From contig JBBQNQ010000002.1 of assembly GCA_038330095.1 (NCBI GenBank), positions 1-64,000 of the forward strand: a stretch of DNA of 64,000 nt, given 5' to 3'. Both the position numbers and the translations under genes were made by a program. Below are positions 7,108 through 17,295 of the stretch, in pieces. The stretch comes from JBBPZA01 sp038330095. GTDB taxonomy: Bacteria > Actinomycetota > Thermoleophilia > Solirubrobacterales > Solirubrobacteraceae. How positions within the stretch are numbered: position 1 is the stretch's first letter; the number at the start of each line of letters is the position of its first letter. The notes under the pieces were generated by a model that had not been told where the DNA came from, did no database searches, and saw only the letters and a program-made list of their open reading frames with translations.

Positions 7108-8208
7108 TCAGAACAGGATCGCCTTGTCGGGCAGCGCGACGCCGGGGAACAGGCGCACGCCGTGCGTGAGCACGTTGCCCGCGCCGACGGTGACGCCCTC
7201 GCCGAGCACCGCCTCGCTCTCGACGTGGGTGCCGTCGCCCACCCGCGCGCCCGCGGCGACGATGCAGTCGCGCAGCGTGCATCGCGAGCCGATCTCCGCC
7301 CCTGCGAGAACCACCGCTCGCTCGATCGTCGTGCCGGCGCCGACCTTCACGTTGTGGCCGAGCACGGCGAGGCTGCCGACCTGGGCGCCCTCCGCCACCT
7401 GGCAGTCGTCGTCCACCAGCGCGGGCGGGATGATCCGTCCCTTCGCCTGCACCCGTTCCCCGAGCGCGAGGAAGCCGTCGTCGAAGCGCTCGCGCAGCGG
7501 GGTCTCGACGTTGCCCTCGATGATGTCGAAGGTCCCTCGCAGGTAGCGGTGAGGGGTGCCGATGTCGAGCCAGTAGCCGTCGGCGGGGAAGGCGTACAGC
7601 CCCTCGCCGATCAGCCGCGGGAACACCTCGCGCTCGATGGACACGTTCTGGTCGGGCGCCACCACATCGAGGACGCTGCGGTCGAGCACGTAGGCCCCCG
7701 CGTTGATGAGGTTGGATTCGATCTGGTCGTAGGCCGGCTTCTCGACGAACTCGGTGATGGCGCGATCCTCGGCGAAGCGCACGAGGCCGTAGGCCGTGGG
7801 GTCCTCGACCGGGGTGAGGGCGAGCGTCGCCCGGGCGCCGGTTCGCTCGTGCTGGGCGACCTGGCTCGTCAGGTCGATGTCGGTGAGCACGTCGCCGTTG
7901 AGGACCAGGAAGCGCTCGTCGAGCAGTGACTCGGCGAACTTCACTGCCCCGCCGGTGCCCATCGGGCGCGGCTCCTCGACGTAGCGGAGGCGGACGCCGA
8001 ACGCCGCCCCGTCGCCCAGCACGTTGCGCACCCCGGAGGCGAGGAAGCCGCACGACATCACGACGTCGTCCACGCCGTGGCGGTGCAGCCAATCGAGCAT
8101 GTAGGCGATGAACGGCCGGTCGACCATCGGCACGACCGGCTTGGGAACCGTCGAGGTCAGAGGCCGCAGTCGGGTCCCCTCGCCGCCGGCGAGGATGAGG
8201 GCCTGCAT
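7108..8208 (-). CDS. mannose-1-phosphate guanylyltransferase / NDP-sugar pyrophosphorylase
   Basis: A 366-residue nucleotidyltransferase. The N-terminal Rossmann-like domain opens with ALILAGGEGTRLRPLT and PKPVVPM, the NTP and metal-binding signature, and LNGDVLTDID supplies the catalytic Asp. EFVEKP and NAGAYVL are typical of the GMP/RmlA/GlgC superfamily. From about residue 250 a left-handed beta-helix of hexapeptide repeats follows, as in GDP-mannose pyrophosphorylases of the ManB/GMPPB type. GTP and mannose-1-P are the likely substrates, supported by the adjacent PGI/PMI; glucose-1-P is possible. The ATG at 8208 lies 3 bp after the UDP-glucose dehydrogenase stop, so the two genes form an operon. 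Confidence 0.85.
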   Translation of the reverse strand: MQALILAGGEGTRLRPLTSTVPKPVVPMVDRPFIAYMLDWLHRHGVDDVVMSCGFLASGVRNVLGDGAAFGVRLRYVEEPRPMGTGGAVKFAESLLDERFLVLNGDVLTDIDLTSQVAQHERTGARATLALTPVEDPTAYGLVRFAEDRAITEFVEKPAYDQIESNLINAGAYVLDRSVLDVVAPDQNVSIEREVFPRLIGEGLYAFPADGYWLDIGTPHRYLRGTFDIIEGNVETPLRERFDDGFLALGERVQAKGRIIPPALVDDDCQVAEGAQVGSLAVLGHNVKVGAGTTIERAVVLAGAEIGSRCTLRDCIVAAGARVGDGTHVESEAVLGEGVTVGAGNVLTHGVRLFPGVALPDKAILF

Positions 8209-8211
8209 GCC

Positions 8212-9501
8212 CTACCGCCTTCCCACGCCCTCGTAGACCAGGCCGGCGGCGCGCACCTCGTCGGGATCCAGGAAGTTGCGCCCGTCGACCACCAGCCCGC
8301 CGGCCATCCGGCCGGCCGCCTCGCGCCAGTCGAGCCCGCCGAACTCCGCCCACTCGGTGACCAGCACGACCGCATCCGCGCCGTCGACCGCGTCGATCGC
8401 CGAGTCCGCGAAGTCGAGCCCCCGGATCAGCTTGCGCGCCTCCTCCTCGGCCACCGGGTCATACGCGGACACGCGCGCGCCGTCGGCCTGCAGCCGCGCG
8501 GCGAGCACCAGCGAGGAGGCCTCGCGCATGTCATCGGTCTCCGGCTTGAACGCGAGGCCCAGGAGCGCGACCCGCTTGCCGACGAGCGAGCCCAGGTGCT
8601 TCTGGAGCTTGCCGATGACCCGCCGCTTCTGAAGCTCGTTGACCTCGATCACCGCGGTGAGCAACTGGAAGTGGTAGCCCGAATTACCGGCAAGCTGCTT
8701 AAGGGCACTCACATCTTTGGGGAAACAGGATCCGCCGAACCCGATGCCCGGCTGCAGGAACTTCGGGCCTATGCGGTCGTCCAAACCCATCCCGCGGGCT
8801 ACCTCGATGACGTTGGCACCCGTCTCCTCGCAGACGTTGGCGATCTCGTTGATGAACGAGATCTTGGTCGCCAGGAAGGCGTTGGAGGCGAGCTTGACCA
8901 TCTCGGCCGAGGCGATGTCGGTGCGCACGATCGGCGCGCCGAGCGGCTCGTACAGCGCCACCACCGCGTCCCCTGCCCAGTCGCGGTCGTCGCCCACGAC
9001 CGCACGGTTCGGGTGCAGGAAGTCCTTGACCGCGCTTCCCTCCTTGAGGAACTCGGGGCAGGCGACGTAGCGGAAGCCCTCCTTGCCCTGTTCCGCGAAC
9101 ACGCGCTTGATCGCCACGCCGGTCCCCACCGGCACGGTGGACTTCATGACCAGCGCGTGGCGGTCGGAAGCCGGCATCGCGCCGACCACCGCATGGACGG
9201 CGCTGAGGTCGGCGTCCCCGGAATAGGTCGGCGGCGTACCCACCGCGACGAACAGCAGCCGCGCGTGCTCGAGCGCCTGGGAGAGGTCGGTGGAGAAGTG
9301 CAGGCGGCCTGAGTGCTTGGTGACGAGCTCGGCGAGGCCGGGCTCGTAGATCGGGATCTCCCCGCGCTGCAGGCGAGCGACCTTGTCCGCGTCGATGTCG
9401 ACGCACCACACCTCGTTGCCCAGCTCGGCGAAGCCCGCAGCGGTGACCAGGCCGACGTAACCGGTGCCGATGACACCGATGGGCTCGCGCTCAGCGCTCA
9501 T
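8212..9501 (-). CDS. ugd: UDP-glucose 6-dehydrogenase
   Basis: A 429-residue nucleotide-sugar dehydrogenase that oxidises UDP-glucose to UDP-glucuronate with two NAD+. The Rossmann motif is GVIGTGYVGLVTA near residues 9-21, with CVDID supplying the NAD-selective Asp. CPEFLKEGSA matches the Ugd central block. The catalytic cysteine is C259 in GFGGSCFPKD. The C-terminal UDP-binding domain has LGLAFKPETDDMREA. The start is ATG at 9501. It is transcribed with the downstream pyrophosphorylase and isomerase and follows an LCP ligase gene, so an acidic envelope glycan is the probable end product. A second, distinct nucleotide-sugar dehydrogenase is at 28605-29903. Confidence 0.93.
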   Translation of the reverse strand: MSAEREPIGVIGTGYVGLVTAAGFAELGNEVWCVDIDADKVARLQRGEIPIYEPGLAELVTKHSGRLHFSTDLSQALEHARLLFVAVGTPPTYSGDADLSAVHAVVGAMPASDRHALVMKSTVPVGTGVAIKRVFAEQGKEGFRYVACPEFLKEGSAVKDFLHPNRAVVGDDRDWAGDAVVALYEPLGAPIVRTDIASAEMVKLASNAFLATKISFINEIANVCEETGANVIEVARGMGLDDRIGPKFLQPGIGFGGSCFPKDVSALKQLAGNSGYHFQLLTAVIEVNELQKRRVIGKLQKHLGSLVGKRVALLGLAFKPETDDMREASSLVLAARLQADGARVSAYDPVAEEEARKLIRGLDFADSAIDAVDGADAVVLVTEWAEFGGLDWREAAGRMAGGLVVDGRNFLDPDEVRAAGLVYEGVGRR

Positions 9502-9538
9502 GCGGCGGGGAAGGCTACAGCGGGGGGCGGCGAGGCTC

Positions 9539-11017
9539 TCAGCCGAGCTTCTTGAGCGACCGTGCGATGCCGAGCATCTCGCGGTTCTTCAGCGAGGAGG
9601 TCAGCGTGTTGGTGATCCAGTACACGGCCCTCTTGCTCCTCCAGGCCACCAGGCGGATGCGCCGGCCGCTGTAGTAGACGTCGAACGAGCGCCCGCCGAA
9701 CTGCTGCGTCTCGTGAGGCTCGGAGAGGATCGGCGGGTCCATCCAGCTCGTGCCCTGCACGCCGTAGTACTCGCCGATCCCCGACTTCTTGAGGACCATG
9801 CGGTAGGAGGTGTAGTAGCGCCCGTTCGCGCGAATCCTGTAGACGCGCGGCGCGTTGTCGACATAGGTCGACAGCGGGATCCGCAGGCGGGGGTAGTAGA
9901 CCGGATAGGGAACCTGGCCGGCGATGGCCACGACCTGGTCCTGGCCGGGCTGCTCGGCCACCTCCAGCCCCGCGCTGTCGGCGCGGTTGCTGGTCTGGCG
10001 CTTGCGGCGAGCGGCAGCCTTGCGCTCGGCGTCGGTGGGCTTGAGCTTGGGCTGGTTGGTCACGCTGCTCTTGCCGGTCATGAAGGCCTGCACGGCCGCG
10101 CGGAGCTTCTCGGGCTTGTAGCGCAGGTAGGTGTCGTTGGGGTTGTCGGAGATGATGGCCGGGAACTCGACCTGGGCGATGGGCTTCTTGGCCGAGAACA
10201 GGGCCAGTGTGAGCAGCCGGAGGATCTGGCGGCTGGAGCGCAGGCTCTTGTCGGTTTCGGCGTACTTGCCGAAGATCCGCAGCAGCTTGCGGTGCTCGGT
10301 GAAGAGCTTGCCCGCGCTGATCTGCGCCTTGGTCTGGCGGAGGAAGTCCTGCTGACGGGCGGCGCGCACGAGGTCGGTGTCCTCCTCGCGGAAGCGTGCG
10401 TACTCCAGCGCGTCATAGCCGCACAGCTTCTGGTAGCCGGGCTGGATGTTGATGTCGGCATACGCCGGGTTCTCGTTGAAGTAGCGGCGGTCGATGTCGA
10501 CGTAGACGCAGCCGAGCGAGTCGACGATGTCCGAGAAGCCGCTGAAGTTGACGTTGACGACGTGGTTGATCTTGATCCCCAGCAGCTGCTTGACGGTCTT
10601 GAGCGTGAGCCTCGGGCCGCCCTCGTCGTAGGAGCGGTTGATCTTGTCGCTGCCCACCCCGGGGATGTCCACGCGCAGGTCGCGCGGGATGCTCAGGACG
10701 GTCACCGCGTCGGCCTTGGGGTTCAGGCGCAGGAGCATGATGGTGTCCGAGCGCGCCCCGCCCGCGCCGGCGACTCCGGCAGCACGCCGGTCGGATCCGA
10801 GCAGGAGGATCGTCTGCGGCGCGCCGGCCTGCGCCTCGGTGATGTCGTTGCGGTCGAACTGGACCACCTTGCCCAGGCTCAGCGCGGCGGCGATGTCGCG
10901 CACCTCCATGAAGCCGGCGGTCGCCGACGCCGCGGCGGAGAGCGCCACGATCACCAGCGCCGCGACCCCGAAGCGCTTCCACATCCCGGCGCTGGGGCGG
11001 CGCGGGCGCTCGCTCAT
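9539..11017 (-). CDS. LytR-CpsA-Psr (LCP) family wall-polymer ligase
   Basis: A 492-residue protein with one N-terminal membrane anchor (about residues 14-35) and an extracellular LCP domain. Family marks include LLLGSDRR, ARSDTIMLLRLNP, SIPRDLRVDIPG and DKINRSYDEGG, the Arg/Asp residues that bind polyprenyl-pyrophosphate and metal. LCP enzymes transfer lipid-linked glycans or teichoic-acid-like polymers onto peptidoglycan. The C-terminal 200 residues are less conserved and contain a basic linker. Its ATG overlaps the TGA of the upstream M20 peptidase (ATGA at 11014-11017). Location beside ugd and the pyrophosphorylase suggests it attaches the polymer those enzymes help make. Confidence 0.9.
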   Translation of the reverse strand: MSERPRRPSAGMWKRFGVAALVIVALSAAASATAGFMEVRDIAAALSLGKVVQFDRNDITEAQAGAPQTILLLGSDRRAAGVAGAGGARSDTIMLLRLNPKADAVTVLSIPRDLRVDIPGVGSDKINRSYDEGGPRLTLKTVKQLLGIKINHVVNVNFSGFSDIVDSLGCVYVDIDRRYFNENPAYADINIQPGYQKLCGYDALEYARFREEDTDLVRAARQQDFLRQTKAQISAGKLFTEHRKLLRIFGKYAETDKSLRSSRQILRLLTLALFSAKKPIAQVEFPAIISDNPNDTYLRYKPEKLRAAVQAFMTGKSSVTNQPKLKPTDAERKAAARRKRQTSNRADSAGLEVAEQPGQDQVVAIAGQVPYPVYYPRLRIPLSTYVDNAPRVYRIRANGRYYTSYRMVLKKSGIGEYYGVQGTSWMDPPILSEPHETQQFGGRSFDVYYSGRRIRLVAWRSKRAVYWITNTLTSSLKNREMLGIARSLKKLG

Positions 11018-12153
11018 AGGGTCAGCTCCCGTGGCGACGGCGCTCCGGGCGCCGACCCGTTGCCCGAAGCGCCGATCGCCAGGCGGTCGGGGAGCCCGGC
11101 CACGAAGTCGCAGAGCGCCTGCCGGTACTTACGCAGGGACTGGACGGAGACCCACTCCTCCGGGCCGTGGTGGCCGCCGCCGACCGGCCCGAACTCCACG
11201 GCGGGGATCCCGGCCTCCAGGAAGGAGACGGCGTCGGAGGAGCCGTCGCGCCCGATGCCCAGGGCCTCGCCGCGGGTCGAGCTTCCGACCGCCTCGCGCA
11301 GGGCGCGGACGTAGGGGTTCGTGCGCGACACGATCGCGGGCACGCGGGAGAAGATGCGCACGACCTCGACGTCCGGGATCGCGCCGACCTGGTCGAGGAT
11401 GCCGTCGGGCTCCTGGCCGGGGAGGTAGCGCACGTCGACGTCGAGCGTGCACTGGTCGGGGACCTTGTTGATGGCGTCGCCCCCGGTGATGCGCCCGAGG
11501 TTGATCGACGGGCGGTCGAAGAGCTCGGAAGACTCGCGCGCGAAGGGCAGCCCCTCGATGGCCCGGAAGACGTCGAGGCCCTTGAGGACCGCATTGTCGC
11601 CCTCCCACGGGGTCGAGCCGTGGGCGGCCGTACCGGCCACCTCGACGCGCATGAACAGGACGCCCTTGGACTGCACGCCGATGTGCAGGTCGGTCGGCTC
11701 GCCGGTGATCGCGAAGTCGGCGCGCAGGCCGCCCTGCACCAGCACGTCGGTCGAGCGGTCCTCGACCTCCTCGGACTCCTCGTCCGGGGTGCACAGGAAG
11801 CGAACGCGCACCCGGTTCTGGGCGGCCATGTCCTCGAGCGCGCAGACCATCGCCGCGAGCGCGCCCTTCATGTCGTAGGCGCCGCGCCCGTAGAGACGGT
11901 CGCCTTCGCAGCGGGGCTCGAACTGCCCGGGGCGCCCCGGGACGACGTCGATGTGCCCGTGCAGCAGCGCGGTGTGGCCGCCGGCCGCTCCCACCTCGGC
12001 CATGATCACCGGCAGCCCGTGGTGCTCGCTCTCCACCGCCTCTATGTCCCGGGCCTGCAGGCAGCCCTTCAGGAACCCCGCCGCGGCACGGATGCCGTCG
12101 GGCGCGGAGGTGTCATAGGTGATCAGCCGCTCACAGAGCGCCTTCTCGTCCAT
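11014..12153 (-). CDS. M20 family metallopeptidase / ArgE-DapE-type deacylase
   Basis: A 379-residue zinc amidohydrolase of the M20 family (succinyl-diaminopimelate desuccinylase / acetylornithine deacetylase group). The dinuclear-metal residues appear in order: H67 and D69 in LLHGHIDVVP, D94 in GAYDMKGA, E125/E126 in TPDEESEE, E152 in ITGEPTD, and the late His in GGGHHGPEE. The ring of metal ligands is complete, so it should be active, but the exact substrate (a DapE-like or peptide substrate) cannot be set from sequence. I chose the ATG at 12153, where the conserved helix begins; ATGs at 12165 and 12189 would add up to 12 residues. It overlaps the LCP gene by 4 bp. Confidence 0.8.
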   Translation of the reverse strand: MDEKALCERLITYDTSAPDGIRAAAGFLKGCLQARDIEAVESEHHGLPVIMAEVGAAGGHTALLHGHIDVVPGRPGQFEPRCEGDRLYGRGAYDMKGALAAMVCALEDMAAQNRVRVRFLCTPDEESEEVEDRSTDVLVQGGLRADFAITGEPTDLHIGVQSKGVLFMRVEVAGTAAHGSTPWEGDNAVLKGLDVFRAIEGLPFARESSELFDRPSINLGRITGGDAINKVPDQCTLDVDVRYLPGQEPDGILDQVGAIPDVEVVRIFSRVPAIVSRTNPYVRALREAVGSSTRGEALGIGRDGSSDAVSFLEAGIPAVEFGPVGGGHHGPEEWVSVQSLRKYRQALCDFVAGLPDRLAIGASGNGSAPGAPSPRELTL

Positions 12154-12209
12154 CCGCGGAAGCATAGGGACGGCGTCCGCCGTCCCCATGCGGTCGCGGG
12201 ACCGGACGC

Positions 12210-12620
12210 TCAGCCCCGCGTCATCTCCAGGAAGGCCTCCAGCCGCCGGCGCTCGCGTTCGGCCCCGCGCTGCTCCTCGGAGTCCTCCGCGGCCCGGTCG
12301 TGCTCCTGCTCGGCGCGGCGCAGGCGGTCCTGGAGCTCGGCGGGATCGAGGTCGTCCGGTGAGATGGCCTCGTCGACCAGCACCAGGGCGCGGTTGCCAC
12401 CCACCTGCAGGTAGCCCTCGCCCTGCGCGAGGCGCACGACGTCTGACTCCGAGCGGTAGAGGCGCAGCTCGGAGGGGTCGAGAATCGCCAGCAGCGGCGT
12501 GTGGTTGGCGAGCACGCCGATCGAGCCCGCGGTGGTCTTGGTCGAGACCATCTCGACCTCCTCGCTGAAGACCTCGCCCTCGGGAGTGAGGACCTCGACG
12601 GCGAACTTCGTGCGAGCCAC
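12210..12620 (-). CDS. atpC: ATP synthase F1 epsilon subunit
   Basis: A 136-residue epsilon subunit of the F1 central stalk. The N-terminal beta-sandwich shows VEVLTPEGEVFSEEVE and the signature GSIGVLANHTPLLAILDP. The C-terminal helical hairpin (residues 88-136) is highly charged, rich in Glu, Arg and Asp. This domain controls ATP hydrolysis in other species. It is the last gene of the atp operon and begins 7 bp after the atpD stop. The M20 peptidase gene follows about 55 bp downstream in the same direction and may be read through. Confidence 0.95.
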   Translation of the reverse strand: MARTKFAVEVLTPEGEVFSEEVEMVSTKTTAGSIGVLANHTPLLAILDPSELRLYRSESDVVRLAQGEGYLQVGGNRALVLVDEAISPDDLDPAELQDRLRRAEQEHDRAAEDSEEQRGAERERRRLEAFLEMTRG

Positions 12621-12626
12621 GGCCCG

Positions 12627-14102
<1,476 letters not shown>

Positions 14103-14139
14103 GGTCGGTGTTCTCCTTCTCTAGGGCTGGGACAGTCGG

Positions 14140-15069
14140 CTAGGAAAGCGCCTCGGAGCCCGCGACGACCTCCATGATCTCCTGGGTGATCTCCGCCTGG
14201 CGGGCGCGGTTCATCTCCAGCGTCAGATCGTCCATGAGGTCCTTCGCGTTCTCGGAGGCGTTGCGCATCGCGGTCATGCGCGCGCCGTGCTCGGATGCGG
14301 TGGACTCGAGCAGCGCCCGGTACACCGAGATCTCGACGAAGTCGGGGACCAGGCGGCGCAGGATCTCGTCGGGGTCGGGCTCGTACTCGACCAGCGCGCG
14401 CATGCCCGCGTGGACGTCGCGCTCGCCCTCGCCGTCCTCCTCGTCCTCGCCCTCGCCCTCGTGCGCGTCGCCCTCGATTATCTGCGCATGCTGGAGGGGC
14501 AGCAGCGTCTCGCGGGTGACGCGCTGGGTGAGCGCGGAGATGTAGCTGTTGTAGACGATCTCCACCTGGTCGACCTTCCCGTCGGTGTAGGCGGCCATCA
14601 GGTCGGAGGCGATCTCGCGCGCGTTGGCGTAGGCGGGGCGGTCGGTGAAGCCGACGTAGGAGCCCTGGATGTCGTAGCCGCGGAAGGTGAGCGAGGAGAC
14701 GCCGCGCCGCCCCGAGGCGTACCAGGCGAGCTCGCGGCCCTGACCCTCGTGCTCGCGCGCCGAGCGCACTCCCGTGCGGATGATCTGCGAGTTGAAGGCG
14801 CCGGCCAGCCCGCGGTCGCCTGTGATGAGCAGCAACCCGACCGTGCCGACGCTCTCGTGCTCGTTCAGGATCGGGAGGTTGGGGATGTTGCCCGCGGCCT
14901 CCGAGGCCTGCCGGGTCATGCGCCGGATCGCCTCCGCATAGGGACGCAGGTGCTCGATGCGCTGCTCGGCGCGGCGCAGGCGCGCCGCCGCGACCATCTG
15001 CATCGCGCGCGTGATCTTCTCGATGTTCCTGACGCTCGCGATGCGGTTCTTGACGTCGCGCTGGCTCAC
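14140..15069 (-). CDS. atpG: ATP synthase F1 gamma subunit
   Basis: The 309-residue rotor subunit. The N-terminal coiled-coil helix (NRIASVRNIEKITRAMQMVA) and the C-terminal helix (MRNASENAKDLMDDLTLEMN) that form the shaft are intact, with ITGDRGLAGAFN in the Rossmann part. Residues about 199-222 are an unusually acidic loop (Glu/Asp/Gly-rich) placed just before the EYEPDPDEIL segment. Escherichia coli has a much shorter link there. The GTG start at 15069 overlaps the atpA stop (GTGA). Mycobacterial gamma subunits also carry a clade-specific loop that affects ATP hydrolysis; whether this one does is unknown. Confidence 0.96.
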   Translation of the reverse strand: MSQRDVKNRIASVRNIEKITRAMQMVAAARLRRAEQRIEHLRPYAEAIRRMTRQASEAAGNIPNLPILNEHESVGTVGLLLITGDRGLAGAFNSQIIRTGVRSAREHEGQGRELAWYASGRRGVSSLTFRGYDIQGSYVGFTDRPAYANAREIASDLMAAYTDGKVDQVEIVYNSYISALTQRVTRETLLPLQHAQIIEGDAHEGEGEDEEDGEGERDVHAGMRALVEYEPDPDEILRRLVPDFVEISVYRALLESTASEHGARMTAMRNASENAKDLMDDLTLEMNRARQAEITQEIMEVVAGSEALS

Positions 15070-16736
15070 GCGGTTGCCGTCTCCTCCTCGCGGGCGCCCG
15101 CCTCGTCGGCGCCGCCGCCATCGTCGTCCCCGCCCTCGGGCTCGCGCGGCTGGTCGCCGCCGCGACCGTCACGGTCGGCGACTCGATCGGACTCGCCGGA
15201 ATCCATCGGATGGCCCTCCTCGTCGAGGTCGAACCCGAAGTCGTCGGCGTACTCGGCGACCGCCCGCTTGACCGCCTCCTGGGTCTCGTCCTCCCAGTCG
15301 CCGCCGCCGATCTTGGTCATCAGCTCGTCCTGCTCGGCGTGCATCCGCTGCACCAGCCCGCTGAGGAAGTCCGGGACCTTCTCGACGTTGATGCGGTCCA
15401 CGTAGCCGTTGGTCGCGGCGTAGATCTGGACCACCTGGTCCTCGACGGGCAGCGGCGAGCGCTCCTTCTGGTTGAGCGTAGTGACCAGCCGCTCGCCGCG
15501 GGCCAGCGTTCGCTGGGTGTCGGCGTCGAGCTCTGAGCCGAACTGCGCGAAGGCCTCGAGCTCGCGGTACTGGGAGAGCTCGAGGCGCAGCCGCCCGGCA
15601 ACTCTCTTCATAGGCTTGATCTGCGCGTTTCCGCCCACCCGCGAGACCGAGATGCCGACGTTGATCGCCGGACGCACGCCGGAGTAGAAGAGGCTTGGCT
15701 CGAGGTAGATCTGGCCGTCGGTGATCGAGATCACGTTGGTCGGGATGTAGGCCGACACGTCGCCCGCCTGGGTCTCGATGAGCGGCAGCGCGGTCAGGGA
15801 GCCCCCGCCCTCGTCGTCGGAGAGCTTGCACGCCCGCTCGAGAAGCCTGGAGTGCAGGTAGAAGACGTCGCCCGGATAGGCCTCGCGGCCGGGCGGGCGG
15901 CGCAGCAGCAGCGACATCTGGCGGTAGGCGTAAGCGTGCTTGGTGAGGTCGTCGTAGATGCACAGTGCGTGGCGGCCCGAGTAGGTGAAGAACTCGCCCA
16001 TCGCCGTCCCCGCGTAGGGAGCGAGGAACTTGATCGGCGCGGCCTCGTCGGCCGGCGCCGCGACGACGATCGAGGTGTCCAGCGCGTTGGCGTCGGCGAG
16101 CGTCTCGGCCAGCTGCACGACGGTCGACATGCGCTGGCCGACGGCCACGTAGATCGAGATGAGGTCGGAGTCCTTGTTGTTGATGATCGTGTCGACGGCG
16201 ATCGCCGTCTTGCCGATCTGGCGGTCACCGATGATCAGCTCGCGCTGGCCGCGACCGATCGGGGTCATCGCGTCGACCGCCTTGATGCCGGTCTGCATCG
16301 GCTCGACGACGGGCTGGCGCTCGATCACGCCCGGCGCCTTGAACTCCGCGGGCCGGCGCTCGCTGGTGTTGATGTCGCCCTTGCCGTCGAGCGGGCGGCC
16401 CAGCGGATCGACGATGCGCCCGAGCAGCTCCTCGCCCACGGGCACGTCGAGCAGCTCGTTGGTGCGCTTTGCGGTGTCGCCCTCGACGATCTTCTCCCAC
16501 TCGCCGAAGAGCACGGTGCCGACGTTGTCGGCCTCGAGGTTGAGCGCCAGGCCGGTGACGCCGTGCGGGAGCTCGAGCATCTCGAACGACATGCAGTTCT
16601 CCAGGCCGTGCAGGCGCGCGATGCCGTCGCCCACCGACAGCACCGTGCCCACCTCGGTGAGCTCGGCGCTGCCTTCGTCGAGGCCCTCGATGCGGCTCTT
16701 GAGGATGCTGGTGATCTCGTCCGGCTTGATCTGCAT
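15066..16736 (-). CDS. atpA: ATP synthase F1 alpha subunit
   Basis: The 556-residue regulatory alpha subunit. It has the P-loop GDRQIGKTAIAVD, the PYAGTAMGEFF and SLLLRRPPGREAYPGD blocks, and the VGGNAQIKPMKRVAG segment. After the usual end of the family (about 505-515 residues) it carries a roughly 45-residue tail of Asp, Glu, Gly and Arg with low complexity, predicted disordered. Mycobacteria have an alpha C-terminal extension that suppresses ATP hydrolysis, so a similar role is possible but unproven. The ATG at 16736 is 15 bp after atpH, and the stop overlaps the atpG start. Confidence 0.97.
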   Translation of the reverse strand: MQIKPDEITSILKSRIEGLDEGSAELTEVGTVLSVGDGIARLHGLENCMSFEMLELPHGVTGLALNLEADNVGTVLFGEWEKIVEGDTAKRTNELLDVPVGEELLGRIVDPLGRPLDGKGDINTSERRPAEFKAPGVIERQPVVEPMQTGIKAVDAMTPIGRGQRELIIGDRQIGKTAIAVDTIINNKDSDLISIYVAVGQRMSTVVQLAETLADANALDTSIVVAAPADEAAPIKFLAPYAGTAMGEFFTYSGRHALCIYDDLTKHAYAYRQMSLLLRRPPGREAYPGDVFYLHSRLLERACKLSDDEGGGSLTALPLIETQAGDVSAYIPTNVISITDGQIYLEPSLFYSGVRPAINVGISVSRVGGNAQIKPMKRVAGRLRLELSQYRELEAFAQFGSELDADTQRTLARGERLVTTLNQKERSPLPVEDQVVQIYAATNGYVDRINVEKVPDFLSGLVQRMHAEQDELMTKIGGGDWEDETQEAVKRAVAEYADDFGFDLDEEGHPMDSGESDRVADRDGRGGDQPREPEGGDDDGGGADEAGAREEETATA

Positions 16737-16751
16737 GGGCGTTGGGGCTCC

Positions 16752-17285
16752 TTACGTCGCCTTGGCGACTTGTCGGCGAAGGTTTTCGAGTCGGTTGCGG
16801 ATCGAGGTGTCCAGGATGGAGTTGCCCACCCTCAGCACGATCCCGCCGAGGATGTCGGGGTCCACGTGGCTGGCCAGGCGCACCGTCCGCTGGGTCTGCT
16901 CGCCCACGCGGGCGCTGATCTGCTCGAGCACGCGCTCGTCGAGCTCGACCGCGCTAGTGACGTCCACGCGCAGCACCCGGTGCTCGCTCTCCCACAGCTC
17001 GTCGAACTGGCGGCGCAGGCGGAAGATCACCGGCATGCGGTGCTTCTCGACCAGCAGCTCGAGGAAGTTGAGCAGGATGGGGTCCGCCTCGGAGACCGCG
17101 CGGTCGAGCCCGTCCTTCTTCTCCTCGGTCGAGAAGTAGGGCGAGAAGAAGAAGACCTGCAGCTCGCGGTTCTCGTCCAGGGCGTCGGCGAACTCGCCGA
17201 GCTGCTCCCGGATCAGGTCGAGCTTGTCCTGCTCTGAGGCGACCTCGAACAGCGAGCGCGAGTAGACGTGGGCGATCTCCTCCAT
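16752..17285 (-). CDS. atpH: ATP synthase F1 delta subunit
   Basis: A 177-residue OSCP/delta subunit that joins the peripheral stalk to the F1 head. The N-terminal helical bundle begins HVYSRSLFEVASEQDKLD. The C-terminal part contains HVDPDILGGIVLRVGNSILD, the family signature. It lies between atpF and atpA with an 11-bp gap to atpF, which is normal gene order. Unlike mycobacteria, which fuse b and delta in one protein, b and delta here are separate genes. Confidence 0.94.
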   Translation of the reverse strand: MEEIAHVYSRSLFEVASEQDKLDLIREQLGEFADALDENRELQVFFFSPYFSTEEKKDGLDRAVSEADPILLNFLELLVEKHRMPVIFRLRRQFDELWESEHRVLRVDVTSAVELDERVLEQISARVGEQTQRTVRLASHVDPDILGGIVLRVGNSILDTSIRNRLENLRRQVAKAT

Positions 17286-17295
17286 CGCCGGCGGC

